The translations under genes were made by a program, and so were the position numbers. From NCBI RefSeq assembly GCF_052324685.1, contig NW_027506874.1, positions 402,001-466,000 of the forward strand: a DNA stretch of 64,000 bases, read 5' to 3'. The notes beneath the pieces were generated by a model. The model did no database searches and was not told the origin of the DNA. It worked only from the letters and a program-made list of their open reading frames with translations. Of the stretch, positions 32,701-45,400 are shown piece by piece (positions within the stretch are counted from its first letter, which is position 1; the number at the start of each line of letters is the position of its first letter). This DNA is from Brachyhypopomus gauderio (lineage: Eukaryota > Chordata > Actinopteri > Gymnotiformes > Hypopomidae).

Positions 32701-35700
32701 GCACCTGACAGGCCCACATGTTGCTGCTGAGAATCCATTAAACACAAGAGCCACGCCGCATGACGACAGTGAAAGTCGTCCTCACACTCCATGAAGTTCC
32801 CGTTCTCACAGTGTCCAGACCTCAGGACCTCAGCTGCTGTACTGAAGCAGCTCTGGGTTACGTCAAGAAAATCTCAGTTCTTACTTTTAAAGTTATTTTC
32901 AGTTCCATACCTTCAATATGTCTAGTGTTAAAAATGACAAACTAGAAATTCAGTTTTTAACTTAAACAAACAAACAAATACTGTAATTAAAGTTTATTAT
33001 AAAAGTAAAAATGTTCTATCATCATATTTAATGCTCTGAACTAGCCTGATGTGATTGTTATGCTGGGGCATTTAGCACCATGGCATTTCATGCTATTATA
33101 TTTCATGCTATTATATTACATGTTCAGAGGAACGTTTTGTATTTTATTCATTGGCGGCTGGTTTTGCAGGATGACACAGGAGGCAAGCGGGTCCTTCAGA
33201 AGCAATGGACATCGTTTGCCAAGTCTCACCTCGTATGCCAGGTGGAGAAGCAGTTACCTTTCGCTGTGCTCCAGGACATCGTAATGGTGCCACCTGCTGA
33301 CGACAAAACCCCTGAGAACACAGTGTTCTATGGCACCTTCAGCTCTCAGTGGTCCATACAAAACCCTCTGCTCATGTTATCCAATACAAGTAACATGATT
33401 CTGAAAGGCATTTAGTAACTGTGTGTGTGTGAGTGTGTTTAATTTACTATCTTTCTCTCTTGCTCATCCGCAGGGCCTTAGCGTCTGGTCGGTCTGCAGT
33501 CTGTGCCTTTACGTTAGCAGACATTAAAGCAGCATTCTCAGGAAATTATCAAACCTATAATGTGGAAACTGGTCAATGGAAAGAAAAATCTAACACAGAC
33601 GCCACGTTGGGCAAAGTAACACAGCCTGGTTATATCTTACCTAAATTGAGCACTTTCAATGCTGAAAATGTACCGATTGTAAAATGTAGCTGCAATCACG
33701 AAATCTTCTTTTTGTAGTGTGGGTTACACAATGCCAGTGACAGCACACTGACCCTGGTGAAGAAAGCCTTCCTAACAGCTAAGAAAGTGCAGGCAGCGGT
33801 GCATATGCAGGGTTTTACATCCACAGAGGTGTACAGCCGCATCACAGCACAAAGAGTCCAGGCTCATAACGGCTACATCTACACCATCCTCTACCTGCTT
33901 AGCGGTGAGGGGGCTTCAATGAGAAATCTCATTTTTGCTGAGACAATCCTGAAACTGGATTTCATTATTTACTTAGCTGGCAAACTCTCACAACCCTTTC
34001 GGAAATCTTCTCTGTAGAGACTGGATATCTTCACAAAGTTGTCTTGCTAAAAGACAGATATCACATCATTGAAGCAATCCAGGTCTTCAAACAACCACAG
34101 ATCACCACAACCATCCTTCTCTCCATCACCAAGGTTTTAAAACATTTCACAATTTAAAATGATTATTTTTATAGACCTCAATCTGTTCCAGCCACAAGTA
34201 CAGCTAAGCAAGGTTCTCCAGTTACTCAAATCTGGCACCTCAACACAAACTCCACAGTGATATTTGCATTAACACTGCTGAACACTGTCCCGTCACATCT
34301 ATGAAGATAAAATCATTTAAGATATGCAGTGCTAATCTCTCTGGCTGAGAACTGGTGAAAGAAAGATTGATGTTGATATTATGTGTGTCGCATAGTGTGG
34401 CAACCTTAAGCTATTTTGCACGGATATCTGCTGCCTTGAGAGATGTTGGTGTCTCCATGTAGGGCGTGGTGTTTGTGGGGTTCTCTGAAAGTGTGATTAG
34501 AGATGTTGGTGTTTGTGGGGTTCTCTGAAAGTGTGATTAGAGATGTTGGTGTTTGTGGGGTTCTCTGAAAGTGTGATTAGAGATGTTGGTGTTTGTGGGG
34601 TTCTCTGAAAGTGTGATTAGAGATGTTGGTGTTTGTGGGGTTCTCTGAAAGTGTGATTAGAGATGTTGGTGTTTGTGGGGTTCTCTGAAGGTGTGATTAG
34701 AGATGTTGGTGTCTCCATGTAGGGCGTGGTGTTTGTGGGGTCCTCTGAAGGTGTGATTAGAGATGTTTATGTCTCCATGTAGGGCGTGGTGTTTGTGGGG
34801 TCCTCTGAAGGTGTGATTAGAGATGTTTGTGTCTCCATGTAGGGCGTGGTGTTTGTGGGGTCCTCTGAAGGTGTGATTAGAGTGCCTGTCTCAAACTGCT
34901 CCTTCTACTCAAGCTGTGCAGAGTGTGTGTTGACTCAGGACCCATTCTGTGGCTGGGACCCAGCGGACAAAGCCTGTGTCCCAGTGTCCAACATGAAATC
35001 TACTTTGTGAGTATCAAAGTTTCTCACTTAGTCTTTTGGTTGGACTCCAGGACTGTTTTTTTTCTATTGTACTGTAGACACAATTTAACAATGAATATGC
35101 TTTAGCATATACAAAGGTGTCAATTCCAGATTCAGAAAGTAAAAGTCCTCACCAGGATTTTGCTCAAGCTTGCTACATTTATTTTCTAATTGGTGCAATT
35201 CAGGAAGCCTGAGCAAAATCCTGGTGAGGACTTTTACTTTCTGAACCTGGAATTGACACCTCTGAGCATATATAAAATGTGTACAACATTCTCTGTCTCC
35301 ATCTGTGTGTGTGTGTGTGTGTGTGTGTGCAAACAGATCCCAGGATGTAGAAAATGGCAATGTCACAGAACAGTGTGAAAACTTGGACAACACAGCACTT
35401 GTCCCCAGTAAATCCTCTTTCCTGTTTTGCATTTCAAAGTTTCTAGTGTGAAGTGAGCAGTCTGCCAGTGTCAGGGTTTGTCTGTGTGTGTCCCTGTTCC
35501 AGAGGAGGTCTACGCCCATGCAGACCAGCTGGTCCTGCTCCCGTGCGCTCCACGCTCCAGTCTGGACCACGTTAGCTGGAGGTTCTCCAATCACAGCGTG
35601 GTGCCTCTGTCCCCCTACCTGCAGCAGCGAGAAGACAACCTGCTCATCCTCGTCACGCCCAGAACTGCTTTGGAGTTCCACTGTGTTTCTGAACAGCAGG

Positions 35701-35954
35701 GTCTCCAGGAAACGCTGGCCATTTACTCTGTGAAAGCACAAGTTCCTGCTCACTCCCTGAGTTCCTCACACACCTCGCTGCACCCTGAATACACACCGAG
35801 TAGCTGCCTGCCTCTTACACACACAAAGAGCTACTATGATGAGCTGCTAGCTGTTTCCGGTCTGCTGGCTGTATGTCTGTGCTTGCTCGCTGCTGCCACA
35901 GTGTGTTGGTGGAGACGGAGTCACACTGCTGGCCATGAGCAGATTACCAACTAA
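29751..35954 (+). CDS. sema4a: Class 4 semaphorin, SEMA4A-like
   Basis: Fourteen coding exons: 29751-29847, 31035-31189, 31337-31390, 31540-31635, 31784-31877, 32028-32144, 32245-32372, 33170-33351, 33474-33615, 33718-33904, 34018-34133, 34843-35006, 35337-35407, 35503-35954. They sum to 2055 bases, 684 residues plus stop, with all phases agreeing. Exon 1 gives a signal peptide (FWTFCIILGFLHL). Sema domain motifs include LFVGGRDAVLSIDV, CTNFVRILQFINSTHLYAC and KRVLQKQWTSF. The PSI domain has NCSFYSSCAECV and DPFCGWDP. An Ig-like domain (LLPCAP to LEFHC) and one membrane span (ELLAVSGLLAVCLCLL) follow. Semaphorins signal through plexins. Human SEMA4A matches best from memory (GAVFVGFSGG versus GVVFVGSSEG here). 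The cytoplasmic tail is only about 15 residues. Another class 4 paralogue remains possible. Confidence 0.8.
31636..31721. repeat. 27-bp triplicate after a semaphorin donor
   Basis: Three copies of GGCCCAGTCCTGTTTGAGTT plus flanking bases start at the donor of exon 31540-31635. Confidence 0.85.
34440..34880. repeat. Minisatellite copying a semaphorin splice acceptor and exon start
   Basis: Units of 40 bp (core GGTGTTTGTGGGGTTCTCTG) and 60 bp (also with TCTCCATGTAGGGCGTG) precede exon 34843. The units copy the first 35 or so bases of that exon. Four copies of the TAG acceptor occur, at 34460-34462, 34720-34722, 34780-34782 and 34840-34842. Only the last gives an open frame. Confidence 0.92.
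35104..35271. mobile_element. Palindromic MITE-like hairpin (semaphorin intron)
   Basis: The left arm, about 35104-35170, and the right arm, about 35203-35271, are near-perfect reverse complements: GGTGTCAATTCCAG versus CTGGAATTGACACC, AAAAGTCCTCACCAGGATTT versus AAATCCTGGTGAGGACTTTT. The loop is about 30 bp. This fits a foldback non-autonomous DNA transposon. Target duplication was not resolved. Confidence 0.8.
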
Positions 35955-36013
35955 ACATTAGCATGAAGAGACCTGCACAAATATCATGATAATCACAGTA
36001 CATGACTATACAC

Positions 36014-36019
36014 AATAAA
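36014..36019 (+). terminator. Poly(A) signal of the semaphorin gene
   Basis: AATAAA about 60 bases after the stop codon at 35952-35954. Confidence 0.6.
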
Positions 36020-37614
36020 ATAAGATAAATAAAATATGGCTTACTGCCATCTGAACTATGGAGTTTTCATGTACAGGCAATTTTCTCTATATTATAAAAC
36101 AATAAAAATATTTTGACTGTGGTGCAGGAATACATTTCGGGCAAATAAGTATTGTGATTGTTTTTTTTTTCATTTTTCATATTTTTGACAAAGAGGAATT
36201 ATATCTGTGGACACGGAGTGTCCTGTTAACAAAACAGCGATTACACCTACTTATATTTACATGAAATATTCTCAACCACGTAACAAAATACAGGTGGGGT
36301 GGTTGTTGCATGTTGCGTACTGACAGTCACGCTGTCTACATTCTGAACAGGGCTGCGCTCACTTTAGCCTAAATTCCAGCACTTTTCAAACCTGAAACAC
36401 AAAGCAACATTAAAATTGGTCAGGTAAATGTTCATTCCCCTGTTTTTGAGGGGTGTTTCTTTATACTACCACATATCGTTACGGAGAACACTGCAAATAA
36501 CGCGTATTAACGCCTCCACCGCGCGCTACAGTCACTCGTGAAAGTTTAATCCAGTCTTGATTAAGTTTAATCAGTCTTAATGGTCCGATGAAGGTCATTT
36601 AAAAACCAGGACATTTCCTCACTTTTTAAAAATAACCCGGGACAGGAGGTGAAACACAGTTTGGTCACCATAGCGCCACCGTTTGGTGCGAGTTTAACCT
36701 CGTTGAGTTTAATCAGGGGCGCTGACCTCCTGGACTCGTTACACACACCAACGTAGTCAAATTAAAAGCCAGAATTCCTTGTTTCTAAAAAATAGGCACT
36801 GATTTTGAAATTGGACCATGGGTCAAAGAAGGCAAATAATCCAGCGTTTCTCAACCCATTAATCGGAACCAAGAAGACGATCCACGTTCTTCCTGTCATG
36901 AAGGTCCCAGGTGGATCTAGCAGGTCTTCTGGTCTCACCTGGATGGAGAACAAACTGTAATGGGTGAAAAGCGTGTAAAACCACCGTTACAAAACCCATG
37001 TGGACTGGGTTAAGATCACTACACGAACCACCATGATCTGGACGGGTTTGGGGGTTTCGTCGTGAATAACTCAGAGTTAATATTGTGAGGTGGGAGTTTC
37101 CAGGTCCAGTGACCAAACCTCCATGTCCTCTCGGAGAAGACGGAAGTTAGAAGGAGAAGCTGACTGGTAAGTTGTAGCGATATATAGTTGTTTAAAGATA
37201 ATTTCGAGAGAAACATGTACAAATGTGACTGTGAAGCTGTTATGAAGACACCTACGTTTAGTTTAGTCATGAGGACACCGCAATTTTCTCCTCGAACTCA
37301 ACATGTAACACGTTGACTGTGTGTCTGGGCCCAGTACGTTTATGGTGGGCCCAGAATTGATTTATTATCAACTGATGTGTTATTATCGGCCTTGTTCAAA
37401 CTAATACATGAGTGTAGTTACATATTTGGTGTGAATGTCACTGTATTCGCATAAGAAGCGTCGATGTGATGCGATGCGGTGAATTTTCTAACGAACTGTT
37501 AGTAACTATTATATAAACACACACGTAGGTTGATAAACGCGTCTGATTACAAAACATGTACTGGAAGAAGACTAAACTATGTTCATATTTGAACATTTCT
37601 CAAGAACGTGAGAA
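36020..37614. other. Intergenic, probable upstream region of the first MS4A-like gene
   Basis: No exon recognised. A CGCGCGCTACAG-type patch near 36520 and scattered CpG are the only promoter-like hints. Confidence 0.4.
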
Positions 37615-39539
37615 ATGGCCACAGTGACCACTGCTGCTCACGGGGTTCGGCTAGTGACCGAGATCATCCCTCTGAACCTGGAGACTACGCGCGCTCCTGC
37701 GTCCAGCGGGTGCGAGCACGGCGGGGGCGCGCACAGAGAGACCAAGCCGGACGTGCCGAACCTAAGCAGGCTGTTCCTGAAGGGCCAGCCAATCGCACTG
37801 GGGGTACGGAGACTGACATAAACGTAACCAATCAGATTCTGCTTACTTTTCAAGACGTATAACGCTGTTGTGGCACTCCGGTTTTAGTTTGGGTTTTGGT
37901 TTGGACTCTGTTAGACTGTGCAGGTCTTTATTGGGCTGGTGATGGTAGCCCTGGGAACAGTCAACATAGTCACCGCCACCCTACAAGGAGAAGTTCCTTT
38001 GGCACTGGGAATATTGGTGAGCCCCAACACCCTCATCTGTGGTGACGTCCTGCACAGAACACAGATAGATCTCACCAACCAGATTAATGCATCTTTCATT
38101 GTTCTGAAATAAGGCTGATTGAAAGAAATACTATACCATAGAGGATTAATTTCTCATATACATCACTGTCATTGATACCTTCTCTCCATCTTTTCTGTAT
38201 TTATCCTTCACTATGAATGTGCCATTGTCATTGTTTATGTCTTCAATTTTAATATGAAAAAGTATAAAGTTAATGAACACAGGTAGGAAGTAAGACATTT
38301 AAATGTACAACAATTTCCTTATTTTCCTTTTTTTTCTCTAGTGTGTCATTTGTGGATCTGTAACTTTGGCTACATACAAGGGAACCTGTGTTCGACGAGT
38401 AAGTGATAAATCTTGATATGACGTGTCTTTAAAAATGTTTATTTTGCCGAGTGCAGGTGTCACAGCAGCCAAAATGTGGTAGTCCTGGATTTTTTAGCCC
38501 CTTGATTGATACTTTAATTGATTAAATTATTGTTGTTGATTGACTGTGTGACTCCTGGATAAAGAGAGCAGGACGCCTGTAGGATCTAGACCAGGGGTAA
38601 TCAATTAAATCTTTCCGCGGTCCATTTTTGGCAGATAGCTCAGACCTTAGGTCCGGGTCCGCGGTGGCGAACGAAAGTTGTTGAGCGGGGGGGGGTGGTG
38701 AACGAAAGTTGTTGGGGGGGGGGGGCGAACGTAACACTCAAATGGGTGGTGAACGTAACACTCGTCTGAAAATAAATTCTCCGGTTTAAAATATAGTCTC
38801 CCGTTAAAATTTTTTTGGCATTTGGGTCCGTATCCAGTTAATCAGGAATGTGATTGGGTCCGGACAGGACGGCGTTCGGGTCCGGATCCGGATACCTGAT
38901 CTAGACCCTGTTGATCTAGACCCTGTTGATCTAGACCCTGTTGACTGGGATTCAGATCATTTTGCATTGTGTGTCTTGTCAGATCAAAAGCACTCTGGTC
39001 CTGAACCTCATCGGGGCTCTGCTTGCTCTGGCGGCCATCTTGTATTTCTGCGTCAAACTTGCCATAAAACCAGACCCAAGTGGATGTGCAGGGAATTACA
39101 AAGACAATGTGTGGGACTGTAAAATAATGACACAAAGGTTCAATGTGAGTATGATGATGACACTGTCCTCTGCTCTCTTGTCAAGAGCCAAGAGTTTTAA
39201 CTATTGAAGAAAAACAATCTTCTATATCAAGCTTTGTACCTCCAACTTGATTTGTCTGTCATTTTAGATTTACTGACTTCCACTCATTTGTGTAGTGCTG
39301 TTCAGTTTCCTGTACCAGTGCTCAGATGTTGTGTTGACAGACTCCAGCCTGACTTTTATATAATAGCATTCCTCTTGTGTTATGTAGCTGGGATGTCATC
39401 TACCTTTCTTGTTTGTGTTCTTTAGGACTTAATGAATGGATTAAAGTCTGTGCTGCTGATACTGTCTGTGCTGATGGGGTGTGTGTGTACCACACTTGTT
39501 GTTTCCAGCAAGGCCAGCCTGTCAGGACACTCTAACTGA
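37615..39539 (+). CDS. MS4A/CD20-like four-span membrane protein (gene 1)
   Basis: Five phase-0 exons: 37615-37803, 37915-38016, 38342-38398, 38983-39144, 39426-39539, giving 207 residues. The N-terminus is cytosolic-like and ends FLKGQPIALG, close to the MS4A consensus ahead of the first span. Four hydrophobic segments follow: VQVFIGLVMVALGTVNIV, LALGILCVICGSVTLA, LVLNLIGALLALAAILYF and SVLLILSVLMGCVCTTLVV. A loop with three cysteines separates spans 3 and 4. MS4A proteins are tetraspan surface proteins that modulate receptor signalling or calcium entry. The next gene has the same exon plan, including a 57-base third coding exon, so the two are probably tandem paralogues. TMEM176 is a related alternative. 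Confidence 0.7.
38592..38898. mobile_element. hAT-type MITE with 8-bp target duplication (MS4A-like intron)
   Basis: The element starts CAGGGGTAATC and ends GATACCTG, a short imperfect inverted repeat of hAT style. It is flanked by ATCTAGAC at 38584-38591 and 38899-38906, an 8-bp direct repeat. The interior contains long G runs. A GATCTAGACCCTGTT repeat after it makes the duplication slightly ambiguous. Confidence 0.65.
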
Positions 39540-39689
39540 ATGGTGAGATGAACACAAGACCAGTCTGTTACTCCAGCTCGTTCAGAACTGATTTAATGTG
39601 GGATCTCCACACTTCACACATAATTAGTGGTGCTTCTCTGAATTTTCTGGGGTTTCTACTGAGTTGAAAACTGTTTTAATTGCAAACTG

Positions 39690-39810
39690 GCAGGCGAAAC
39701 AAATCTGAACCCACACAGTCACACACAAATCTGAACCCACACAGTCACACACAAATCTGAACCCACACAGTCACACACAAATCTGAACCCACACAGTCAC
39801 ACACAAATTG
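39690..39810. repeat. 25-bp minisatellite
   Basis: Four to five copies with core CTGAACCCACACAGTCACAC in the 3' flank of MS4A-like gene 1. Confidence 0.92.
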
Positions 39811-39845
39811 AATCATTTCACTTGGGTTTGTTTGTGCTGATGATT

Positions 39846-39851
39846 AATAAA
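39846..39851 (+). terminator. Candidate poly(A) signal of MS4A-like gene 1
   Basis: AATAAA about 300 bases past the stop. A second hexamer lies at 40783. Confidence 0.45.
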
Positions 39852-39967
39852 CACAAGCAGTAACGTTTCCTTGTTAACTACCATTTCCTGTGTTCTAGGA
39901 ACCCTCCCTGACATTACTGACAGCTGCCGCGTTTTGAGGAGGGTTGGTATAAACGTTGGACAGTAAA

Positions 39968-40205
39968 AATGGTCCACATAGCATATAACCATACATAATA
40001 CCGCACTTACACCGCAGATCCACATAGCATATAACCATACATAATACCGCACTTACACCGCAGATCCACATAGCATATAACCATACATAATACCGCACTT
40101 ACACAGCAGATCCACATAGCATATAACCATACATAATACCGCACTTACACCGCAGATCCACATAGCATATAACCATACATAATACCGCACTTACACCGCA
40201 GATAG
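39968..40205. repeat. 46-bp minisatellite
   Basis: Five copies with core CACATAGCATATAACCATAC. Confidence 0.93.
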
Positions 40206-40495
40206 CACTTGTGCTTGTCCTTTATATTGTATCTTTATCTGTCTATGGTTATTTGTGCTTCTAGATATGAGTTTTAATTCCTGTTGTTGCTGTTACGTTT
40301 GAGTCTGTTTATATGGAGCACTAGGTACTGGCATTGATTCCTATAGTTCAGTAGTAGTCTGGCTCAAGAGGATCTTGAACTCTGACCCATCTGTGCTAAT
40401 ATCTAGGATGAATTCTGTGAACAGATGCAAAGCACATTGGAAGTCGTTCTGGATAAGGGCGTCTGCTAAAAGACCTACATGTAAATACTGAACTA
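40205..40495 (+). mobile_element. SINE-like element, copy 1
   Basis: Ends in TCTGGATAAGGGCGTCTGCT followed by TAAATG-like tail bases, the typical 3' end of a widespread fish SINE. The same body (CTATGGTTATTTGTGCTTCT) recurs in copy 2 at 44795. Confidence 0.65.
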
Positions 40496-41096
40496 CACAC
40501 GTTAAACTTTTCATTTTGGTGACACGTTAGATTTGTTGCCTAATTCACCCCAAGCAAACGCATAATCCGCACCACTATAATGGCAACTGACATAAAAAGG
40601 TATAATGGCACTTTAATGGCATTAATTGCATACGTGTTGGGCATTAGAAGGATAAACAGCATAAGGATGAATTGATTCATTTTGGGAAGAGTCCCGTGTT
40701 TCCTTCACATGTGAAGATGTTTTTTGTTTTTACACCTTGTAGTGATTGGTAATTACGTTTTTATTGCTTACATATTCTTGCAAATAAACATTGAAGTTCA
40801 TGAAGAGCTAACTTGTATAAGACTCCTTTAATTGTCATTAGCCATTGATCAAATTATATGAATCTGTTATTATGCCCCAGTTACTCAGCACTGTATTAAT
40901 GAAGGAAGGTGGTGTTACTCCATTATATTACGAGCTAAGAAACGGCGTGTATCAAGTTAACATAATTCAATCGATGGGTAATACGTTGTTTAATGCATCA
41001 TCGTTCAGATAGTGAAGATCCTTTTCTAATTAATGCTGGCTCTTTATTATTGATTTGGTGCATCGTATAGACAGACTGCAGGACGAGTGACCCGCC

Positions 41097-41098
<2 letters not shown>

Positions 41099-41174
<76 letters not shown>
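41099..41174. repeat. (GT)n microsatellite
   Basis: An uninterrupted run of about 38 GT units. Confidence 0.97.
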
Positions 41175-41176
<2 letters not shown>

Positions 41177-42084
41177 CTTCTGCTTCTGACCGCGTAATAT
41201 TCCTTTAAAAATGGCGCGTCTGGTTGTTTTTCCACCTCACTGTAGACAGGAGCTCATTTAGAGATCACAACAGGCTCTTGGTGCTTAGACCAACACAACT
41301 GTGTTTGTGCGCATAAACTACGACAGACTCGACGTGCTAAACCTCACTGTCAGTATCGGAGTGGCTCCAGTGTCCTGTGCGCACCTCCTACAGCAAGACG
41401 AGCAGGTCCGCCAGTGGATGCTTTAGGTCTAGTCTCAGTGTAGCCGTCCGTCCTGTGCTTACACACCTAAATGTAACTGCATTTTGGTGTAATCTGATGC
41501 TCCAGGTCGGACTGCACAGAGAATATAATCCAGGTTAAAGATTATCTTTACGGTAGGGACTGCAGATCTCCAGACTAACCTGCGCTAGACTACGATTACG
41601 AGCGCCACATCATTCATAACCGGGTTAAAAATACACCACACCAGAGCACGACCATCACATCCATTTCTGCACGAGTGTGTCGTCTGGAATAAAAGACAGA
41701 GCTAACTAAGTTCTCCGGGAGCCTGCCCGCCTCGTTTCGTGTGGGAATAACCTCGCATGATTACATCAACTCTGCCGCAACGTCCGGCTGGCTGCGGAGA
41801 CCCTCCTCGATTTCTGAAGACCTGCTCCACATAACTCCAGTCAGCCACAAGGTAGGTCATCGCAGTGCTTATTAAGTATATTTTTTAACTGTTGGCTTTC
41901 CATAAAATTCCAGAAAATCTATCAATTTTAAGGGCAAAGAGTATAGGACTACACGGTGCCACATATGTCATTCAAGAACGCATGTCATGCGTTTCACCTC
42001 GAAATGTGATCATTATTTTTGCTAAGTTATTTGTCGTATCATCTCTGTGTTTTTTTTTACACAGTCCCGCCTCGACTAAGCAGG

Positions 42085-42427
42085 ATGTCGCTGTATGCCT
42101 CTCAAATTAAAGCGTTTAAGAGTGCGGAACCCAAAACCCTTGGGGTGAGTTTCTTTATGCTTTCAGCTATGATCCTGATTGAAGAGACTACATCACAGAC
42201 TACAGCAAAGATATTGATAACTACACTGTTTTCCTGCAGTATGCTACGTGACCTAATGCAAATATTATGAAAAACTGAGATTTTAATTGCGTTTGATCGT
42301 GTGTATTCTTTCTGTTAGTATTATTGTTAGACACCAACACCTTAACTTTCATCAGAATTATTCTGTATGAAATGCTTTTTCATAGAATTACAACTAGCCG
42401 TCCAAGGAAACGCCCTAAATCCAAAAA

Positions 42428-42496
<69 letters not shown>

Positions 42497-45400
42497 ATGC
42501 ACACATAAACAAACAGAACCGGAGCGCACACATTTGGAGTCACGTCCTCAGCACGTCTTCTGCATGTCTGCAGTACATTTAGAAAGAGTGCAACAAACAA
42601 AAGCTTCAAATTACACTAATTTTTACTGACTAAAAATAGTTCACGTAGAATGTATTCCATCACTGTTCTGGATTAAATTTATTTTTAATATAATTGCTAA
42701 TGACATAATTTGCCATACGTTTAGGACACGGCCAAGAATTTTCATAGATACACATACACTTAGAAGATGTTAGTTTAGAAATAGACTAGTTTGCATTTTT
42801 CTGGAAAAAGAACAAAATATACTCTTTATCTCAATGTTTTGAGGGCAAATAATTGGTTCAAATGATTGTTTGGTGGGATGAAAGTTCCTGGTTGTGGTTT
42901 TAACAGTTGCTTTTACATCACCCTAATTCATTTATGGAGTAGTAACATATTGAGACACGTTCAGTGGTTCTGCGTGTTCAGTGGTTCTGAGTGTTCAGTG
43001 GTTCTGAGTGTTCAGTGGTTCTGAGTTTGCTCTAGTCACTGTTTAAACAGATCTACTCTCTTCTCTGTTCCTCCAGGCAGTGGAGATCATTATTGGTGCA
43101 CTGACGGTCATTCTGAGCACGATTGTGTATAAGCTGCACTATCATATTCAGCGGGAGATTATAATCCTAATTCTAAACGGTGCTCAGGTAAACACACATC
43201 ATAGTGAACTTGAGCTAGTGACTTGATTCAGTCAGCCTAACACTTTTCAACAAATTAGTACCTGGTATTAGTTTTAGTATATGCGATAATATACTGAGGT
43301 AAATTTAATACATGTATTAAATTAATTGAATTTCATAATCAAGCATATCTTCAGTGAAAGTAGAAGATACAAACTCTTCATTGGATTGAATTTTGGTTAA
43401 TCTTCTGTATTGGACACATCTTTTGCAACACATTTTGTGGGGATGTCTGGAGTTTGGCTATGGCTATATGAGTTATGTTAACAATCGCAATAATTTGATC
43501 TATTTAAGTGATATACGATGTTTTATGTCACTGTTTCCTATAGCTCATTATTACTGGAATAGTCCTGGTACATGCCGGCCGGAGACCTTCTAAATGTCTG
43601 GTATGATGTTCAGTTTTCACTAGCAAAAGTATCATAACAATAAACATTCATGCACAGTGACTCTAATGCATAAGGTCTGGGATTTTAACATCTACATTTT
43701 AGTATATTTTACTAAATATAGTATTTTTTATAGTATTATTTTAATTGATAAATTCTGGGAAAGCACTTTGTGGAATACCCAGTGCTGAAATCCTGCAACT
43801 CCAGCACCGTGGACAGCTCCTTGTCTTTAGGCTAGTCTTACCCCTCCACAAGGGCAAACAGACAGATAAGTATTGTCAAAAAGCAATTTAGTTGAGTGTG
43901 CCAAGCAGGTTTTATTTCATTCCTCATAATTGTCAATACTTTTCCTGAAATGCCATTTCAACATGATGCACAGCCAAGATCGATGTTCCATGCTTAAATG
44001 GAAGGTTTCCTGAGCTCGTACAGCTGCCATGCCAGGGGCTTGATGTGTTTATGGGGAAAACAGCTAACCATGCACCTGCAAGGATGATGTATTGTCTTGA
44101 ACTGTCTCTTTGAATGTGTCTAGGTTACACCATGAAGTCAGAGCCACACACAGTACATAGCAAAACACTGAATATGTAATAACTGCAGGGTGTACTATAA
44201 TAACTGCAGGGTGTACTATAATAACTGCAGGGTGTACTATACTTTCTGTGTGTAACTTTGACACCACATAAAAATCTTTGAGCAGTGACTTCAAGATTTT
44301 CTCTTTTATTGTTCATTTTTTATGTTGACTTTTTTCCAGGTGGGTACAAACATTGTTCTGCAGTTGCTGACTGCTGCATTTGACATTGTGGGATTCGGTC
44401 TCATAGCTAGACACGTGCCGTTCCGAGGGGAGTCGTACTATTACAGAGACAGTGAGGTAAACACCACACACATCTGATCAGAGCTTTCCTATCATTTACT
44501 AAGCCAGTTCCTCATAGACAGATTGAGCAAAACAGACAGAATCTTCACAGTATTCTTGCACATTTTGCGGAGGGATGTAGAAACTCATAATACTGAGTTA
44601 TTTGATGCTCAGACTGGAAAATGTTATACTTCAGCAAAATTCCGCTGTTCGCTCACGTAGCCCAATACCTGAAAGTATAGAATTTCCATTTTGTCTGTGA
44701 TAGTGCAGAGTTATTCTTACAGTTTTTTTTTTTAATTCTCCATAGTGTTTTTTAAATCATACTTTGTACTAGAAAGTGTTGTAAATTGTATGTCCGTCTA
44801 TGGTTATTTGTGCTTCTTGGCAAACGTCTAACTTGCAAAACACTAGGTAATGACATTGACTCCTGTAGTTTAGTAGTTGTCTGACTCAATGGTATCTTGA
44901 ATTCTGGCCTATACATACTATTACTAGGATGAATTCTATGATCAGATGCAAAGCACTTTGTAAGTCGCTCTGGATAAGAGCATCTGCTAAATGCCGTAAA
45001 TGTTAATGTAAATGTAAGTGTAAGTGTAAACTGTAATGCAGAAAACAAATCTTAATTGGATTAACCAAATTCCCAATCAAATAAGAGGATAAGCTGTGTA
45101 CTGAGGTGTGTGTCACCTGTGAGGCAGGTGTGATCCCAGGCTCTGTCCTGCTTGTTTCAGTGGTGTTGTGACCCTCTCCATTCAGTTTGGAACTGCTGTG
45201 GAGAAGGAGATAAGGATGGTCAGAAGGAGGTGAGTTCTTCAGTTCTGCTCCGTGCTTTGCTGACCAACGAGACCGTTACACACACGTCTGGCACGATCAC
45301 CAAAAAGCTGCTGAGACACTTTAAAGAAAACGTCCACTGCAATTATTTTTGGTCTCTTAATTTGATTGGTGTTAAGAAATTGAGGCAGGACAGGAAGTAG

